A stretch of 64,000 nucleotides of DNA, from positions 5,113 to 69,112 of the forward strand of contig CAWUIO010000020.1 in the NCBI GenBank assembly GCA_963922455.1, written 5' to 3'. The position numbers were made by a program, and so were the translations under genes. The notes beneath the pieces are model-generated. The model made no database searches, was not told the DNA's origin, and saw only the letters and a list, made by a program, of their open reading frames with translations. This document shows positions 52,225 to 61,412 of this stretch, one piece after another (position 1 is the stretch's first letter; every line of letters starts with the position of its first letter). The DNA is from CAWUIO01 sp963922455 (GTDB lineage Bacteria; Bacteroidota; Bacteroidia; Cytophagales; Microscillaceae).

Positions 52225-52232
52225 CAAAGCTA
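52225..52232 (-). promoter_or_regulatory. -7 element TAGCTTTG upstream of the rhomboid gene
   Basis: On the minus strand TAGCTTTG matches TAnnTTTG, 17 bp from the ATG at 52208. No -33 TTG at standard spacing. Confidence 0.4.
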
Positions 52233-52305
52233 AGCAGAGAGGAGCAAAAGACCATATTTTAAGCAGCGAGCGAACCGTAAGCACAATATCTGCCGTTTTA
52301 AATAT

Positions 52306-53100
52306 ATGCCAACCTTAGAAAATATCTATTATGAAGAGCAAGGGAGTGGGCCTGTCTTATTTTTGGTACACGGTTTTTGCCTGGACCATCAAATTTGGGA
52401 CAAGCAAGTAAAGGCGCTGCAAGAGCAATACCGAATAATTTGCATCGATGTACCCGGTTTTGGTAAGAGCCCATTGTTAGATAAACCCTCTTTTGCATTA
52501 GAAGATATTGCGGAGCAAATCATAAGGTTTCATCATGCCTTAGGACTGGAAGAAGTAATCTATGTAGGGCATTCGCTAGGAGGATATCTAGGTTTGGCCC
52601 TAGCCCAATCGTTCCCGCAAATAGTCAAGGGTTTAGCCCTGATCAATTCGAGTGCTTTGGCTGATGATGAGGAAAAACGAGCCTCAAGAGAACGTGTCAA
52701 TGCATTTGTGGCCAAAAGCGGCGTCGAGCCTTTTATCCGTCAGTTTGTTCCTGAGCTTTTTTACCAGAAGGGCCGGCCTCGCCTAAGCCAGGTCTTGGAA
52801 GAAGTGGTATACATTGCCTCCCAGACCAACTCCCTAAGCCTGATCCGGACGAATCAAGCGATGGCTCGGAGGCCTTCGTATGAAAAATTCCTCAAAAATA
52901 TACCCGTACCGGTATTGTTTCTAATAGGCCGAGACGATCATCTCATACCTTTTGCCTTGTACCAAGCGCAGGTACATTGGCCCCCCAAAGTCTCCGTACA
53001 CATTTTAAATCAAACCGGGCATATGGCTATGTTGGAACGGCCTCAGGTAAGCTCCCTTTTAATTGATACCTTTGCCCGTTCGTGTGAAATACAAGAGTAG
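52306..53100 (+). CDS. Alpha/beta hydrolase
   Basis: A protein of 264 residues. The oxyanion segment LFLVHGFCLDHQIWDKQ, the nucleophile elbow GHSLGGYLG (Ser near residue 91), the acid region LFLIGRDDHLIP and the catalytic His in NQTGHMAMLERP complete a Ser-Asp-His triad. The lid is short and helical. The sequence is of the general hydrolase/esterase type and gives no clear substrate; MenH-like, haloperoxidase-like and esterase functions are all possible. No signal peptide. It is transcribed away from the divergent rhomboid gene, and repeat copy 9 follows. Confidence 0.9.
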   Translation: MPTLENIYYEEQGSGPVLFLVHGFCLDHQIWDKQVKALQEQYRIICIDVPGFGKSPLLDKPSFALEDIAEQIIRFHHALGLEEVIYVGHSLGGYLGLALAQSFPQIVKGLALINSSALADDEEKRASRERVNAFVAKSGVEPFIRQFVPELFYQKGRPRLSQVLEEVVYIASQTNSLSLIRTNQAMARRPSYEKFLKNIPVPVLFLIGRDDHLIPFALYQAQVHWPPKVSVHILNQTGHMAMLERPQVSSLLIDTFARSCEIQE

Positions 53101-53164
53101 GCTACATCGATAAGGGCACTAGTTTTGTTTGCTTACTAGACTTATTTCAAGCCAGATGGGTTTT

Positions 53165-53296
53165 GGCTGAGGGATAGAGCGGCCTGTTTGAGCTCGTGTA
53201 GGCCCAGCGGGGAAAGGCAGCGAGTAGCGAAAGCCCGACCCCGGCGGCAAGCCTATTGTAATGGGATGCCCAACTGGAATCGCCGGGGGCAGCCCC
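53165..53296 (-). repeat. Three-way-junction intergenic repeat, copy 9
   Basis: In reverse orientation. P1 pairs GGCTG (53165-53169) with CAGCC (53290-53294). P2 pairs CCCCGGCG (53239-53246) with CGCCGGGG (53281-53288). The core is intact; P3 is of the CTCG/CGAG type. It ends 31 bp before the RNase H start, so it probably lies in or just upstream of that gene's leader. Confidence 0.92.
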
Positions 53297-53327
53297 AAAA
53301 ATTTTTAAAAAGCATAAAAAGATACCT

Positions 53328-53954
53328 ATGGCCAAAAAAAAGTGGTATGTAGTGTGGGAGGGACACCGCCCAGGAATTTACGAAACCTGGGCCGACTGCC
53401 AGTTGCAAGTAAAGGCTTACCCCAATGCGCAGTACAAATCCTTTAGCAGCCGAGCCGAAGCCGAAGCAGCTTTTGAGAGGGATGGGCGTGATTTTATTGG
53501 TAAAAACCCAGATACCAAGGCCAAAAAACGCAGCCTTGACCAAGAAGGAATTATTTGGAATAGTCTCTCTGTAGATGCCGCCTGTAGTGGTAACCCTGGG
53601 GTCTTGGAATATCAAGGAGTGGATACCCAATCGGGGGCAAGGTTATTCCATCAGGGGCCTTTCCCCTTGGGTACGGTTAATATTGGAGAGTTTTTGGCCA
53701 TAGTGCATGGTTTAGCATATTTGAAACAGCAAGGTTCTAACCTGCCTATTTACACCGACTCGAGAACAGCCATGGCTTGGCTGAGGAACCGTCAAATTAA
53801 AACCAGTTTACCGCGAAATGCCAAAACTGAAGTTCTATTCGGTTTGGTTGACCGGGCTATTGCCTGGCTAGAAAAAAATACGTATTCCAATGCTGTTATC
53901 AAGTGGGAAACCGAACGCTGGGGGGAGATACCTGCCGACTTTGGCCGGAAGTAA
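53328..53954 (+). CDS. rnhA: Viroplasmin-fused ribonuclease H
   Basis: A protein of 208 residues. The N-terminal domain (KKWYVVWEGHRPGIYETWADCQLQVKAYPNAQYKSF, residues 4-40) is the caulimovirus viroplasmin/RNase HI hybrid-binding domain. The RNase H domain has catalytic acids in SVDAACSGNPG, NIGEFLAIVHGL, IYTDSRTAMAW and a C-terminal Asp in PADFGRK, giving D-E-D-D. It degrades RNA of RNA:DNA hybrids. The first box reads VDAACSGNPG instead of the usual VDGA..G..G, a common variant in Bacteroidota. It converges on the T9SS protein gene behind it, with only 3 bp between stops. Confidence 0.92.
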   Translation: MAKKKWYVVWEGHRPGIYETWADCQLQVKAYPNAQYKSFSSRAEAEAAFERDGRDFIGKNPDTKAKKRSLDQEGIIWNSLSVDAACSGNPGVLEYQGVDTQSGARLFHQGPFPLGTVNIGEFLAIVHGLAYLKQQGSNLPIYTDSRTAMAWLRNRQIKTSLPRNAKTEVLFGLVDRAIAWLEKNTYSNAVIKWETERWGEIPADFGRK

Positions 53955-53957
53955 AGC

Positions 53958-56936
53958 TTAGATGCGTATAAGCGTTTGGGTATACCACCGCCGCCGATAG
54001 CGAATTCTTAGCGTATAATGCCCCCTAGCCGCCTGGGCTAGCTTTTGATTCAGGATGTGGGTGGCTTCCTGTAAGTTTCCTTCGGTTTCCAGAAATACAT
54101 CTCCCTGGGGTGAAAAGAGAATGAACGCTATTTTATCTTCTTTTATGGGTTCGCTGGCCCGTATTTCCAGGGCTTGGCGACTGGGGTTAGGGTATATTTG
54201 AAAACTAATTTCTCTTTCATTATGCCATTCACCCGAGCGTACCGCCGATGTCCACTCTAGGTCATGGGCGTTTCGGGTCCTGAGGCGGTAATAGTTTGTT
54301 CCTGCAGCCGGATTTTCATCCAGAAAAGAAAAAATAGCTTGGCTTGGCGCATCTGAGTTTGAGAAAACCTGATGGATTTGTGACCATGATTGCGTAGTAT
54401 TTTGCTTCTCAAGGATCATTTGAAGGCCATTTTGGGCCTGGGCAATCTCCCAGCTTAATAAAAAGCCAGCATTCTGAGGAGTAAGCTGAAAGTCATGGGC
54501 TTGAATTGGGAGAGGGAGTAAGGTACTGTCTAGGGAGCCGAGGCTAAAATAAAAGCCGTCTTGAATTTCGGCATCGGGAATGCTCAATTCAAAAAAGTCT
54601 CCGTTGAGGTTTCCGGCGTGTAGGCGACTGTGGGTTTCCTGGGTGGAAAAAATACCGTCTTCATCTACGAGTAGGCGAAGGTATTCTTCTTTTTTCTCTC
54701 CCAAGATATGGCTTACATCAATACGGAAAAATAGATCACCCACCGAACCAGCCTGGTTTTGGACAATTTCGTGTATTTTCCATACGCGGGCGATCCGTTT
54801 CTCGATGGCAAAAGGCAAGTCCAGGACATTTTCCGATTGCAGGGAGTCTTGGTTATGTCCCCAAATCACATAAGAACGGTCTTGGGCAAAGTTACTCGGG
54901 TTAAGTTGATTGTTGGCCTGAATACTTCCTAAACCAATCTGCACTCGGGCTCCTGGGCTGCCCGAACCTCCTTGTCTTTGTTGAAATTGGCCCACATCAT
55001 CACGACCAATGCCGGCCACATGGTGGTGGTAGTCTAAGTCTGGCCCCCCTTTGGAGCCATCCCATAGGGTATCGGCTTGGGAATCAAGATATTGCCCACC
55101 AGGGCTTGAACCAGAAAGTAACGTAATGCCGTATTTAAGGGCCAAATAGGAGTGTACTCTTTGCCGCTCTACCAGGCTGATAACCCGGTCATAGATAATC
55201 ACTTCGGCCAATTGTGTTTTTAAATCGGATAGGCCCACATCGCCTGAGCCAATACGGGCAGTTCCTGAAAATCCGGGGTTGGTATTGCTCAATAGTTGCA
55301 TGGGGCAGCTATAATTATTGAGATGTACCATACGATCGTTTAAGCCCCAGGTGCTATTATAAATATAAGGGTTGAGGGGAGACCAGGTTGTAGGAGCTTC
55401 TAATGCAACGTGTACATTGGCAAAGTCATCTTCTAAGGTATTTTGAAGACTGGGATGGGCACTGCCTACTTGGTTATGAGAATTATCTATATCATAGAGA
55501 TCTTGCCCGCCAAGGGCCCAAGCGCTCGAGTCGGCACTTTTTAAGACGAGGAAAAGATCTCCCGCCTGAAATCCTTGGGTAAGGTTTAACCAACTTAGGT
55601 AGTCTCCTGAGCCATCCAATACGATGGCCGGGTTATAGTTGAATCTGTTCCCTTGCCATAGAGGGTCGCCGTGGATACTGGGCGACTTTTTGGCTGGCCC
55701 CTGATCGGTCCAACTTGAAAGGGGAAAGAACCCTGATGTGCCCATATCGGCCCTTAACCAGGTACTCAGGTTAGGAAAAACTCCTCCTGGTGAGGTTTCA
55801 TTTTGATCTACTATCCGTATTTGTACGGTTTGGATGGTGAATTCCCCTTCCGAATCTTCTACGGCGATGTCTACCCGATAAATATTGTCTAAGTTAGCGT
55901 CCTGAGGTGCCTCAAAATCTGGTATGAAATGAAAGCTGAGGTGCCCTGTTAGGCTATCCAATTGAAAGGCCCCGGCATCTGGCCCACCGGCTACTCGATA
56001 ATGAATCCCATTTCCTTCAGAATCACTATCATCATTAGATTGCAGGTCTACGAGAGTGCCACTGGTGTTCTCGATAACATTCCAAGTACTCAAGGAGGTA
56101 ATCGTGGGGGGAAGATTAGGAATGGTGGGGGAGAAACTAAGGCGGTAACTAATGGTACTTTGCCGGCCTTGGGCTACACCCAGGTTCCACTGTACACCAA
56201 TAGCATTATCGGTACTCGGGTTAAAATCTAAATTATCGCTAAGATCATTACCCTGATTGGGGTAGCTTAATACCCGTCCATAAAATTCGCTGGCGTAATG
56301 ATCCCAGGCCCGGTTAATTTTGACAAACAATTGGTAAATATTCAAGCCATCATCACGGACTCCCAAAGCATCGTATGGTGGATTGCCAATGGTCACGGCC
56401 GGGCCCTCATCGCTTCCACCAAGGTAGGTATCAATGAGGTGGTAGAGCTTTACTTGCTCAGTATTATTCTGAGGCAGTGTGGGAGTAAGGCTTACCGTAA
56501 AGTAATCATCTCCATTGACATATTCGTAACTTGCCTCCAGGCTAAGCCCGGGTAGACTGGGTGTGTAGAGGTATTGCTCAATTTTCCAAGGGACTTCTCG
56601 AGTCCCAGAACCACTTACTGGAGACACGCTTCCTGTCCACTGATAATCTTCATAATTGATCACCAAGGCATTGGAGGTGATTTCTTGGGTACCTATGCAT
56701 ACAACCAGTGAATTAAACATACTGGGCGAATTGGGTTGGGAATAGGGATCATAGAGTTCCCTGGACCCATTCCGAAAAATCTGGATGGAGCCCGTGTATC
56801 CTACGGAAATATTTAAAGGGGCCGAATAGACGGCATCGTTGAGAGTAGTTCTAGTTTGTGTGTATCCGGGACAGGCAGTGAATACAAGCAGGCCGGTCCA
56901 TAAAAAATGGAAATAGAACACGGATCTCATAAACAA
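53958..56936 (-). CDS. Large secreted cadherin/LamG-like protein with T9SS sorting domain
   Basis: A protein of 992 residues. A signal peptide (MFMRSVFYFHFLWTGLLVFTACPGYTQ) opens it. Residues 30-270 are beta-rich without a recognised family. A cadherin-like repeat spans about 275-385 (PPTITSLSTWNVIENTSG, then EAPQDANLDNIYRVDIAVEDSEG). A concanavalin/LamG-like domain of about 200 residues follows (LSTWLRADMGTSG, IVLDGSGDYLSW, AEVIIYDRVISLVERQRV, YLALKYGITL). The C-terminus is a T9SS sorting domain (FQIYPNPSRQALEI, basic end). Probably a surface or released adhesin; the ligand is unknown. Confidence 0.9.
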   Translation of the reverse strand: MFMRSVFYFHFLWTGLLVFTACPGYTQTRTTLNDAVYSAPLNISVGYTGSIQIFRNGSRELYDPYSQPNSPSMFNSLVVCIGTQEITSNALVINYEDYQWTGSVSPVSGSGTREVPWKIEQYLYTPSLPGLSLEASYEYVNGDDYFTVSLTPTLPQNNTEQVKLYHLIDTYLGGSDEGPAVTIGNPPYDALGVRDDGLNIYQLFVKINRAWDHYASEFYGRVLSYPNQGNDLSDNLDFNPSTDNAIGVQWNLGVAQGRQSTISYRLSFSPTIPNLPPTITSLSTWNVIENTSGTLVDLQSNDDSDSEGNGIHYRVAGGPDAGAFQLDSLTGHLSFHFIPDFEAPQDANLDNIYRVDIAVEDSEGEFTIQTVQIRIVDQNETSPGGVFPNLSTWLRADMGTSGFFPLSSWTDQGPAKKSPSIHGDPLWQGNRFNYNPAIVLDGSGDYLSWLNLTQGFQAGDLFLVLKSADSSAWALGGQDLYDIDNSHNQVGSAHPSLQNTLEDDFANVHVALEAPTTWSPLNPYIYNSTWGLNDRMVHLNNYSCPMQLLSNTNPGFSGTARIGSGDVGLSDLKTQLAEVIIYDRVISLVERQRVHSYLALKYGITLLSGSSPGGQYLDSQADTLWDGSKGGPDLDYHHHVAGIGRDDVGQFQQRQGGSGSPGARVQIGLGSIQANNQLNPSNFAQDRSYVIWGHNQDSLQSENVLDLPFAIEKRIARVWKIHEIVQNQAGSVGDLFFRIDVSHILGEKKEEYLRLLVDEDGIFSTQETHSRLHAGNLNGDFFELSIPDAEIQDGFYFSLGSLDSTLLPLPIQAHDFQLTPQNAGFLLSWEIAQAQNGLQMILEKQNTTQSWSQIHQVFSNSDAPSQAIFSFLDENPAAGTNYYRLRTRNAHDLEWTSAVRSGEWHNEREISFQIYPNPSRQALEIRASEPIKEDKIAFILFSPQGDVFLETEGNLQEATHILNQKLAQAARGHYTLRIRYRRRWYTQTLIRI

Positions 56937-57274
56937 AAAGTATATGTAGTTGCATGAAAAAAAATGAATTTTTATAGTGCTTGGCCGCAGTTGTTAGTGC
57001 ATACGCACTTAGGTAAAAAAGAATGAAATTGGGAAATGAAGGGAAAGTAAGTTTTGCGTGAATTGTGAAGGGCAAAAGGAGCCGGGAAGCGATTGAAGAA
57101 AATGCTAGTACAAGGTAGGAGGGGGCTGGCTAGCGATGTAAATTTACCTAGATCCTCTTATAACAGGGATTCATGGCAACACGAGGTATGCTAATATCGT
57201 GAAGTAGCCCCTTGAATTAAGTTGGGGGCTACGTATGTCTTTCATTAAGCACGAGCTAAGAAATACCTTTTATT
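56937..57274 (+). other. 338-bp gap between two minus-strand genes
   Basis: No gene, terminator or copy of the intergenic repeat was recognised. The part next to 56937 should carry the promoter of the T9SS protein gene; CAAAAAGTA at 56940-56948 is one base off a reversed TAnnTTTG. Base composition is unremarkable. Confidence 0.45.
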
Positions 57275-58612
57275 TTAGGCAGAAGTTGTTATAACCTCAC
57301 CGCGTGGAATCTGTACAGTGGCTAAAATTAACAAGCCCAAAATAAAGTAAATCCCCAAGGCTAGGATACTATATCGTACATTTCCGGTGAAGTAGGCAAT
57401 TATTCCGTATGAGATGGGGCCAATGGCGGTGGCTAGCTTTTCCATAACATCATAAAAGCTAAAGTAGGAGGTAGTATCTTCGGTATCTTCTGGGATAAGT
57501 TTGGCATAGGTAGAACGAGAGAGATGTATGCCTCCCATCACAAAACCAAATACAATCGCGAGGGTATAAAAGTCATATTCAGATTGTACAAAATACCCAA
57601 AGATGCTGATCCCAAACCAGCAGATGAGCATACTGATAAGGGAAAATTTATTTCCTCGTAATTTTGAGATATACGAAAAAAAGTAGGCGCCGCCTATCCC
57701 CACGAGCTGGAGTAATAAGATGGTCCCGATGAGACGGTCGGAAGGTAAATTTAGCTCATTGCTACCAAAGATGGTAGCTAATAAGAATATACTTTGGGCC
57801 CCCATATTGTAGAGGAAGAAAGCCAATAAAAAGCGCTTTAAATTGGGTAAATCTTTTAAACTCTGCCAAACTTTATTAATTTCTTGGAAGCCTTTACTCA
57901 TTAAATTACCTTTTTCGGCCCCAGGCTTAGGAGGGTTACTAGGTAAATAATAGAAAGCAATCTGGGCAAAGCAGACCCACCAAATAGAAACAGAAAGAAA
58001 AGACAATCGGGTAGCCAGGTCTTCACTAATGCCTAATGACTCGTGATAACTTATGATGAGCAAGCTGATAAACAACTGAATAACACTTCCTAAAAAACCT
58101 AGAGAAAACCCTTTGGCACTCACACTATCCAACTTGTCATCGCTGGCAATTTCGGGAAGGAAGGAGATGTAAAAAACAATGGCCCCAGAAAAGCCCATGC
58201 TCGCTAATATGGCCATAATGATTCCCCATTCTACATTACTGCCATTAAAAAAAAATAATCCGAAACAAGCCGAAGCCCCCATATAGGTAAAGAACTTCAT
58301 GTAATTCTTTTTGTAGCCCCCATAATCGGCCAAACCGGACAAGAGTGGAGATAAGATCGCTGCCAAAATAAAAGAAGCCCCAATTGAAAAGTCATAAAGA
58401 ATAGAGGACTCGATACTTAAACCAAAAAAATCAATCTCATCGCCTCCTACGATTTTATCCTCTACAAATTTCCCACCGTGGGCAAGACGCGTAGCGATAT
58501 CGTAATATACCGGGAAAATCGCGGCGGTAATGGTGAGATTATACACCGAATTGGCCCAATCGTAAGAAGCCCAGGCATTTAGAATGCGGCTTTGGTTTTT
58601 TTCGTGGCTCAT
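57275..58612 (-). CDS. MFS transporter of the UMF1/Atg22-like family
   Basis: A protein of 445 residues with about twelve hydrophobic segments. The N-terminal motif NAWASYDWANSVYNLTITAAIFPVYY is the UMF1 signature. Others are LSPLLSGLADYGGYKKNYM (the MFS loop 2-3 motif), DKLDSVSAKGFSLGFLGS, and FFLYNMGAQSIFLLATIFG. Eukaryotic Atg22 relatives export amino acids from vacuoles; the bacterial substrate is unknown. It lies 19 bp downstream of the histidine phosphatase gene on the same strand, so the two are probably co-transcribed. Confidence 0.9.
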   Translation of the reverse strand: MSHEKNQSRILNAWASYDWANSVYNLTITAAIFPVYYDIATRLAHGGKFVEDKIVGGDEIDFFGLSIESSILYDFSIGASFILAAILSPLLSGLADYGGYKKNYMKFFTYMGASACFGLFFFNGSNVEWGIIMAILASMGFSGAIVFYISFLPEIASDDKLDSVSAKGFSLGFLGSVIQLFISLLIISYHESLGISEDLATRLSFLSVSIWWVCFAQIAFYYLPSNPPKPGAEKGNLMSKGFQEINKVWQSLKDLPNLKRFLLAFFLYNMGAQSIFLLATIFGSNELNLPSDRLIGTILLLQLVGIGGAYFFSYISKLRGNKFSLISMLICWFGISIFGYFVQSEYDFYTLAIVFGFVMGGIHLSRSTYAKLIPEDTEDTTSYFSFYDVMEKLATAIGPISYGIIAYFTGNVRYSILALGIYFILGLLILATVQIPRGEVITTSA

Positions 58613-58631
58613 AAATGTTTAGCTATCAAGT

Positions 58632-59414
58632 TTATTCATATTTTACAAGGACCTGCACACTTAAGTAATCATTACCTCCATTACGTACCCATTGCCATCC
58701 CCGATTTTGAAGTTCCTTAGCCAAAAAACGATTTAAAAACCCGTGGGCCACCAAAATAACTTTCTGGTCTCGCTCGGCGTGCTCAATGAGTATCTGGGCT
58801 GCTTTTTGGGTCCGTAGCTTGGCCTCTTTAAAGCTCTCAATGCCAAAATCGTTTTGACCCATGATCCACAGTACGCGCGAACTGATGAGCCAAAACTTTA
58901 GTTTTTTGGTGAAGACGGGGACGGGTACTATTTTTCTTTCAAACTCTCTAAAAATAGGGTGCATCACAATACGATAATTTGGCCCAAAAACCATTCTAGC
59001 CGTTTGACGGGATCGGTTGAGGGGGCTGCAATAGATCTGAGGCACTTCCGCTGGGCTGGTACAAACAGGGCGGGCATTGGTATCGGCTACCCCCGCGTGA
59101 TCGTATGCCTCTAAATAATTGCTTGCTTCATAAAAATTGTAATAGCCCGATTTGTCTACCAAGGGGCGTGCGTGCCGCAGAAGCATAATTTGTTTGAGGC
59201 GTTTACCAGGCAACAAAAACGTATCTGATTCTGATAGAAAACGGATAGGACCACAAATTTTGTCCTGCCCAGCCTGCTCGGTTTCCTGAAACGTGTTTTG
59301 CGTGTAATAGGTCCGGATGGCCTCATAGGGAGGGTCCAGATTTTTTTTGTACCCGGTACATCTGCATAAAGCTACAAGACTAAAAGTGTACAAAAAAAAG
59401 GAGTATCGATTCAT
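58632..59414 (-). CDS. Exported histidine phosphatase family protein
   Basis: A protein of 260 residues. The N-terminus (NRYSFFLYTFSLVALCRC) is a signal peptide with possible lipoprotein cysteines at 17 or 19. The phosphatase core begins MLLRHARPLVDKSG, where the catalytic His lies in the RHA variant of the RHG motif. YCSPLNRSRQTARMVFG supplies the second arginine, and VILVAHGFLNRFLAKEL contains the second histidine. Substrate unknown; location is periplasmic by inference. It is the first gene of a two-gene unit with the UMF1 transporter, which suggests release and uptake of a phosphorylated nutrient as one possibility. Confidence 0.88.
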   Translation of the reverse strand: MNRYSFFLYTFSLVALCRCTGYKKNLDPPYEAIRTYYTQNTFQETEQAGQDKICGPIRFLSESDTFLLPGKRLKQIMLLRHARPLVDKSGYYNFYEASNYLEAYDHAGVADTNARPVCTSPAEVPQIYCSPLNRSRQTARMVFGPNYRIVMHPIFREFERKIVPVPVFTKKLKFWLISSRVLWIMGQNDFGIESFKEAKLRTQKAAQILIEHAERDQKVILVAHGFLNRFLAKELQNRGWQWVRNGGNDYLSVQVLVKYE

Positions 59415-59493
59415 TCCTGGCTTATGGGTTTATTAGGCAGCTTAGGTAAAAAAATAGGGAATGTGTAGTTGCCTACTTCCCAAAAATAGAAAA

Positions 59494-59522
59494 AACCCGT
59501 AACAATTGGGATGTTACGGGTT
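59494..59522 (-). terminator. Terminator of pckA
   Basis: A perfect 10-bp stem, AACCCGTAAC (59494-59503)/GTTACGGGTT (59513-59522), with a T-rich run after it on the minus strand. It lies 23 bp past the pckA stop. Confidence 0.9.
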
Positions 59523-59545
59523 ATAAGCCAAGAATAAACCCAAGC

Positions 59546-61165
59546 CTAGGCGTTTATGGGGAGTTTAGGAGTAGGTGCCCCCCCCATGATTTCTTCATTT
59601 GCGTAATCGGAAAACTGCTCAAAATTGGCAATAAACTTATGCGCTAACATACTTGCTTTGGCATCATATGCTTCTTTGTCTTCCCATGTACCTCTAGGAC
59701 TCAATACTTCATCGGGTACATTCGGACACGTAAGGGGGAGTTTAACACCAAATTGGGAGTGGGTTTTATAAGCTACGTGCTTGAGTTTCCCTTCTAGGGC
59801 CGCTCGTATCATAGCCCGGGTATACTTTAAGCTCATACGGTTACCCACGCCAAAAGGACCACCTGTCCACCCGGTATTGACCAACCAAACATCTACTTCG
59901 TGCTGGCGTAATTTTTCACCCAATAGCTCGGCATATTCAGTGGGGTGGAGGGGTAAAAAGGCTGCTCCAAAACAAGCTGAAAAGGTAGTAACGGGATCTG
60001 TGATCCCTACTTCTGTACCAGCAACTTTGGCCGTATATCCCGAAATGAAGTGGTACATAGCTTGGCCAACCGTGAGTTTGGAAATGGGAGGTAAAACTCC
60101 GTAGGCGTCGCAAGTAAGGAAGAAAATATTTCGGGGAATACCGGCAATAGATTTCTCTAAGGCATTTTCAATGTGGAAAATGGGGTAAGAGGTACGGGTA
60201 TTTTGAGTGACTTCTGTGTTGCCGTAATCGGGAAGGCGGGTCCCGGGATGAAAACGCGTGTTTTCCAAGATAGCCCCAAACTTAATGGCATTATAAATCT
60301 CGGGTTCTTTTTCTTCAGATAGATCAATCACCTTGGCATAACAGCCCCCTTCAAAGTTAAAAATGCTATTGTCTGACCATCCGTGTTCATCATCGCCGAT
60401 AAGATGCCGGGAGGCATCCGCCGAAAGAGTAGTTTTTCCAGTACCAGAAAGGCCAAAAAATATAGCCGTATCATTATTGTCCCCTACATTGGCCGAACAG
60501 TGCATGGACAACACATTACGCTCTTTGGGAAGCATATAATTGAGAACCGAGAAAATTCCTTTTTTCATTTCACCCGCGTAGGCGCTGCCTCCAATAAGGA
60601 TCATACGGCGGGTAAAATCTACGATGGTGAAATTGCTTTGGCGAGTACCGTCAACTTCTGGGTCGGCTAAAAACTCGGGAACACACAGGATAGTAAAGTT
60701 TGGGGCGAAGGACTCAAGTTCTTTTTTGCTGGGGCGTAAAAACATATTATAGCAAAACATGTTTTGCCAGGCTTGGGTATTTACGATACGGACTTTAAGT
60801 TGGTAATCCTCGTCGGCACCTGCGTAGGCATCTCGGACAAAAAGGGTTTTGCCTTCCAAAAAGCCTAGCATTTTATTATGTAGGGCTTCAAACTTATCCG
60901 AATCGAGGGGGGCATTGATCTCGCCCCACCATACTGTATTTTCCGTTTTGGAATCTTTGACAATAAATTTGTCCTTCGGGGATCTACCGGTAAATTTTCC
61001 AGTATCACACATAATAGCTCCCGTATCAGACATGACTCCTTCACCATTTTTGAGGGTATGTTCTACCAACTCGGACGGGCTAAGGTTCCAGAATACCGTG
61101 TCAGCCTGAGAAATTCCCATCTCAGGAAGACCTGATACGGTTGACTTCAGTCCAAACTCTTTCAT
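59546..61165 (-). CDS. pckA: Phosphoenolpyruvate carboxykinase (ATP)
   Basis: A protein of 539 residues, nearly identical in length to the E. coli enzyme. Family motifs are FTGRSPKDKFIV near the N-terminus, ILIGGSAYAGEMKKGIFSVLNYMLP, the P-loop FFGLSGTGKTTLSAD, the metal/oxaloacetate box LIGDDEHGWSDNSIFNFEGGCYAK, and NTGWTGGPFGVGNRM. It converts oxaloacetate and ATP to phosphoenolpyruvate in gluconeogenesis. In an amino-acid- or lipid-feeding organism this would be the main entry to sugar synthesis; fadH and a peptide transporter in the window fit such a diet (inference). Monocistronic, with its own terminator. Confidence 0.97.
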   Translation of the reverse strand: MKEFGLKSTVSGLPEMGISQADTVFWNLSPSELVEHTLKNGEGVMSDTGAIMCDTGKFTGRSPKDKFIVKDSKTENTVWWGEINAPLDSDKFEALHNKMLGFLEGKTLFVRDAYAGADEDYQLKVRIVNTQAWQNMFCYNMFLRPSKKELESFAPNFTILCVPEFLADPEVDGTRQSNFTIVDFTRRMILIGGSAYAGEMKKGIFSVLNYMLPKERNVLSMHCSANVGDNNDTAIFFGLSGTGKTTLSADASRHLIGDDEHGWSDNSIFNFEGGCYAKVIDLSEEKEPEIYNAIKFGAILENTRFHPGTRLPDYGNTEVTQNTRTSYPIFHIENALEKSIAGIPRNIFFLTCDAYGVLPPISKLTVGQAMYHFISGYTAKVAGTEVGITDPVTTFSACFGAAFLPLHPTEYAELLGEKLRQHEVDVWLVNTGWTGGPFGVGNRMSLKYTRAMIRAALEGKLKHVAYKTHSQFGVKLPLTCPNVPDEVLSPRGTWEDKEAYDAKASMLAHKFIANFEQFSDYANEEIMGGAPTPKLPINA

Positions 61166-61412
61166 TACTAAATTGCGGTTAGGGTTTATTTATGAAGATT
61201 AAAGGGTAAAATTAGTGATAAAAAATTTCTGAAAAGGGCTACTTTACACCTTTTCACATCTGAGGCTTGATTTTTACAAAAAAAAAGAACAGCTTGCGAA
61301 TCGCCTCAAATTATTTTAGTTAAAAGATAAGGTAAAACTATACCCAATGGTTCACCAAAATATCTTTTTTTGGCAAATAATTATAAAAAAGATTCTATTT
61401 ATATAGATACCT

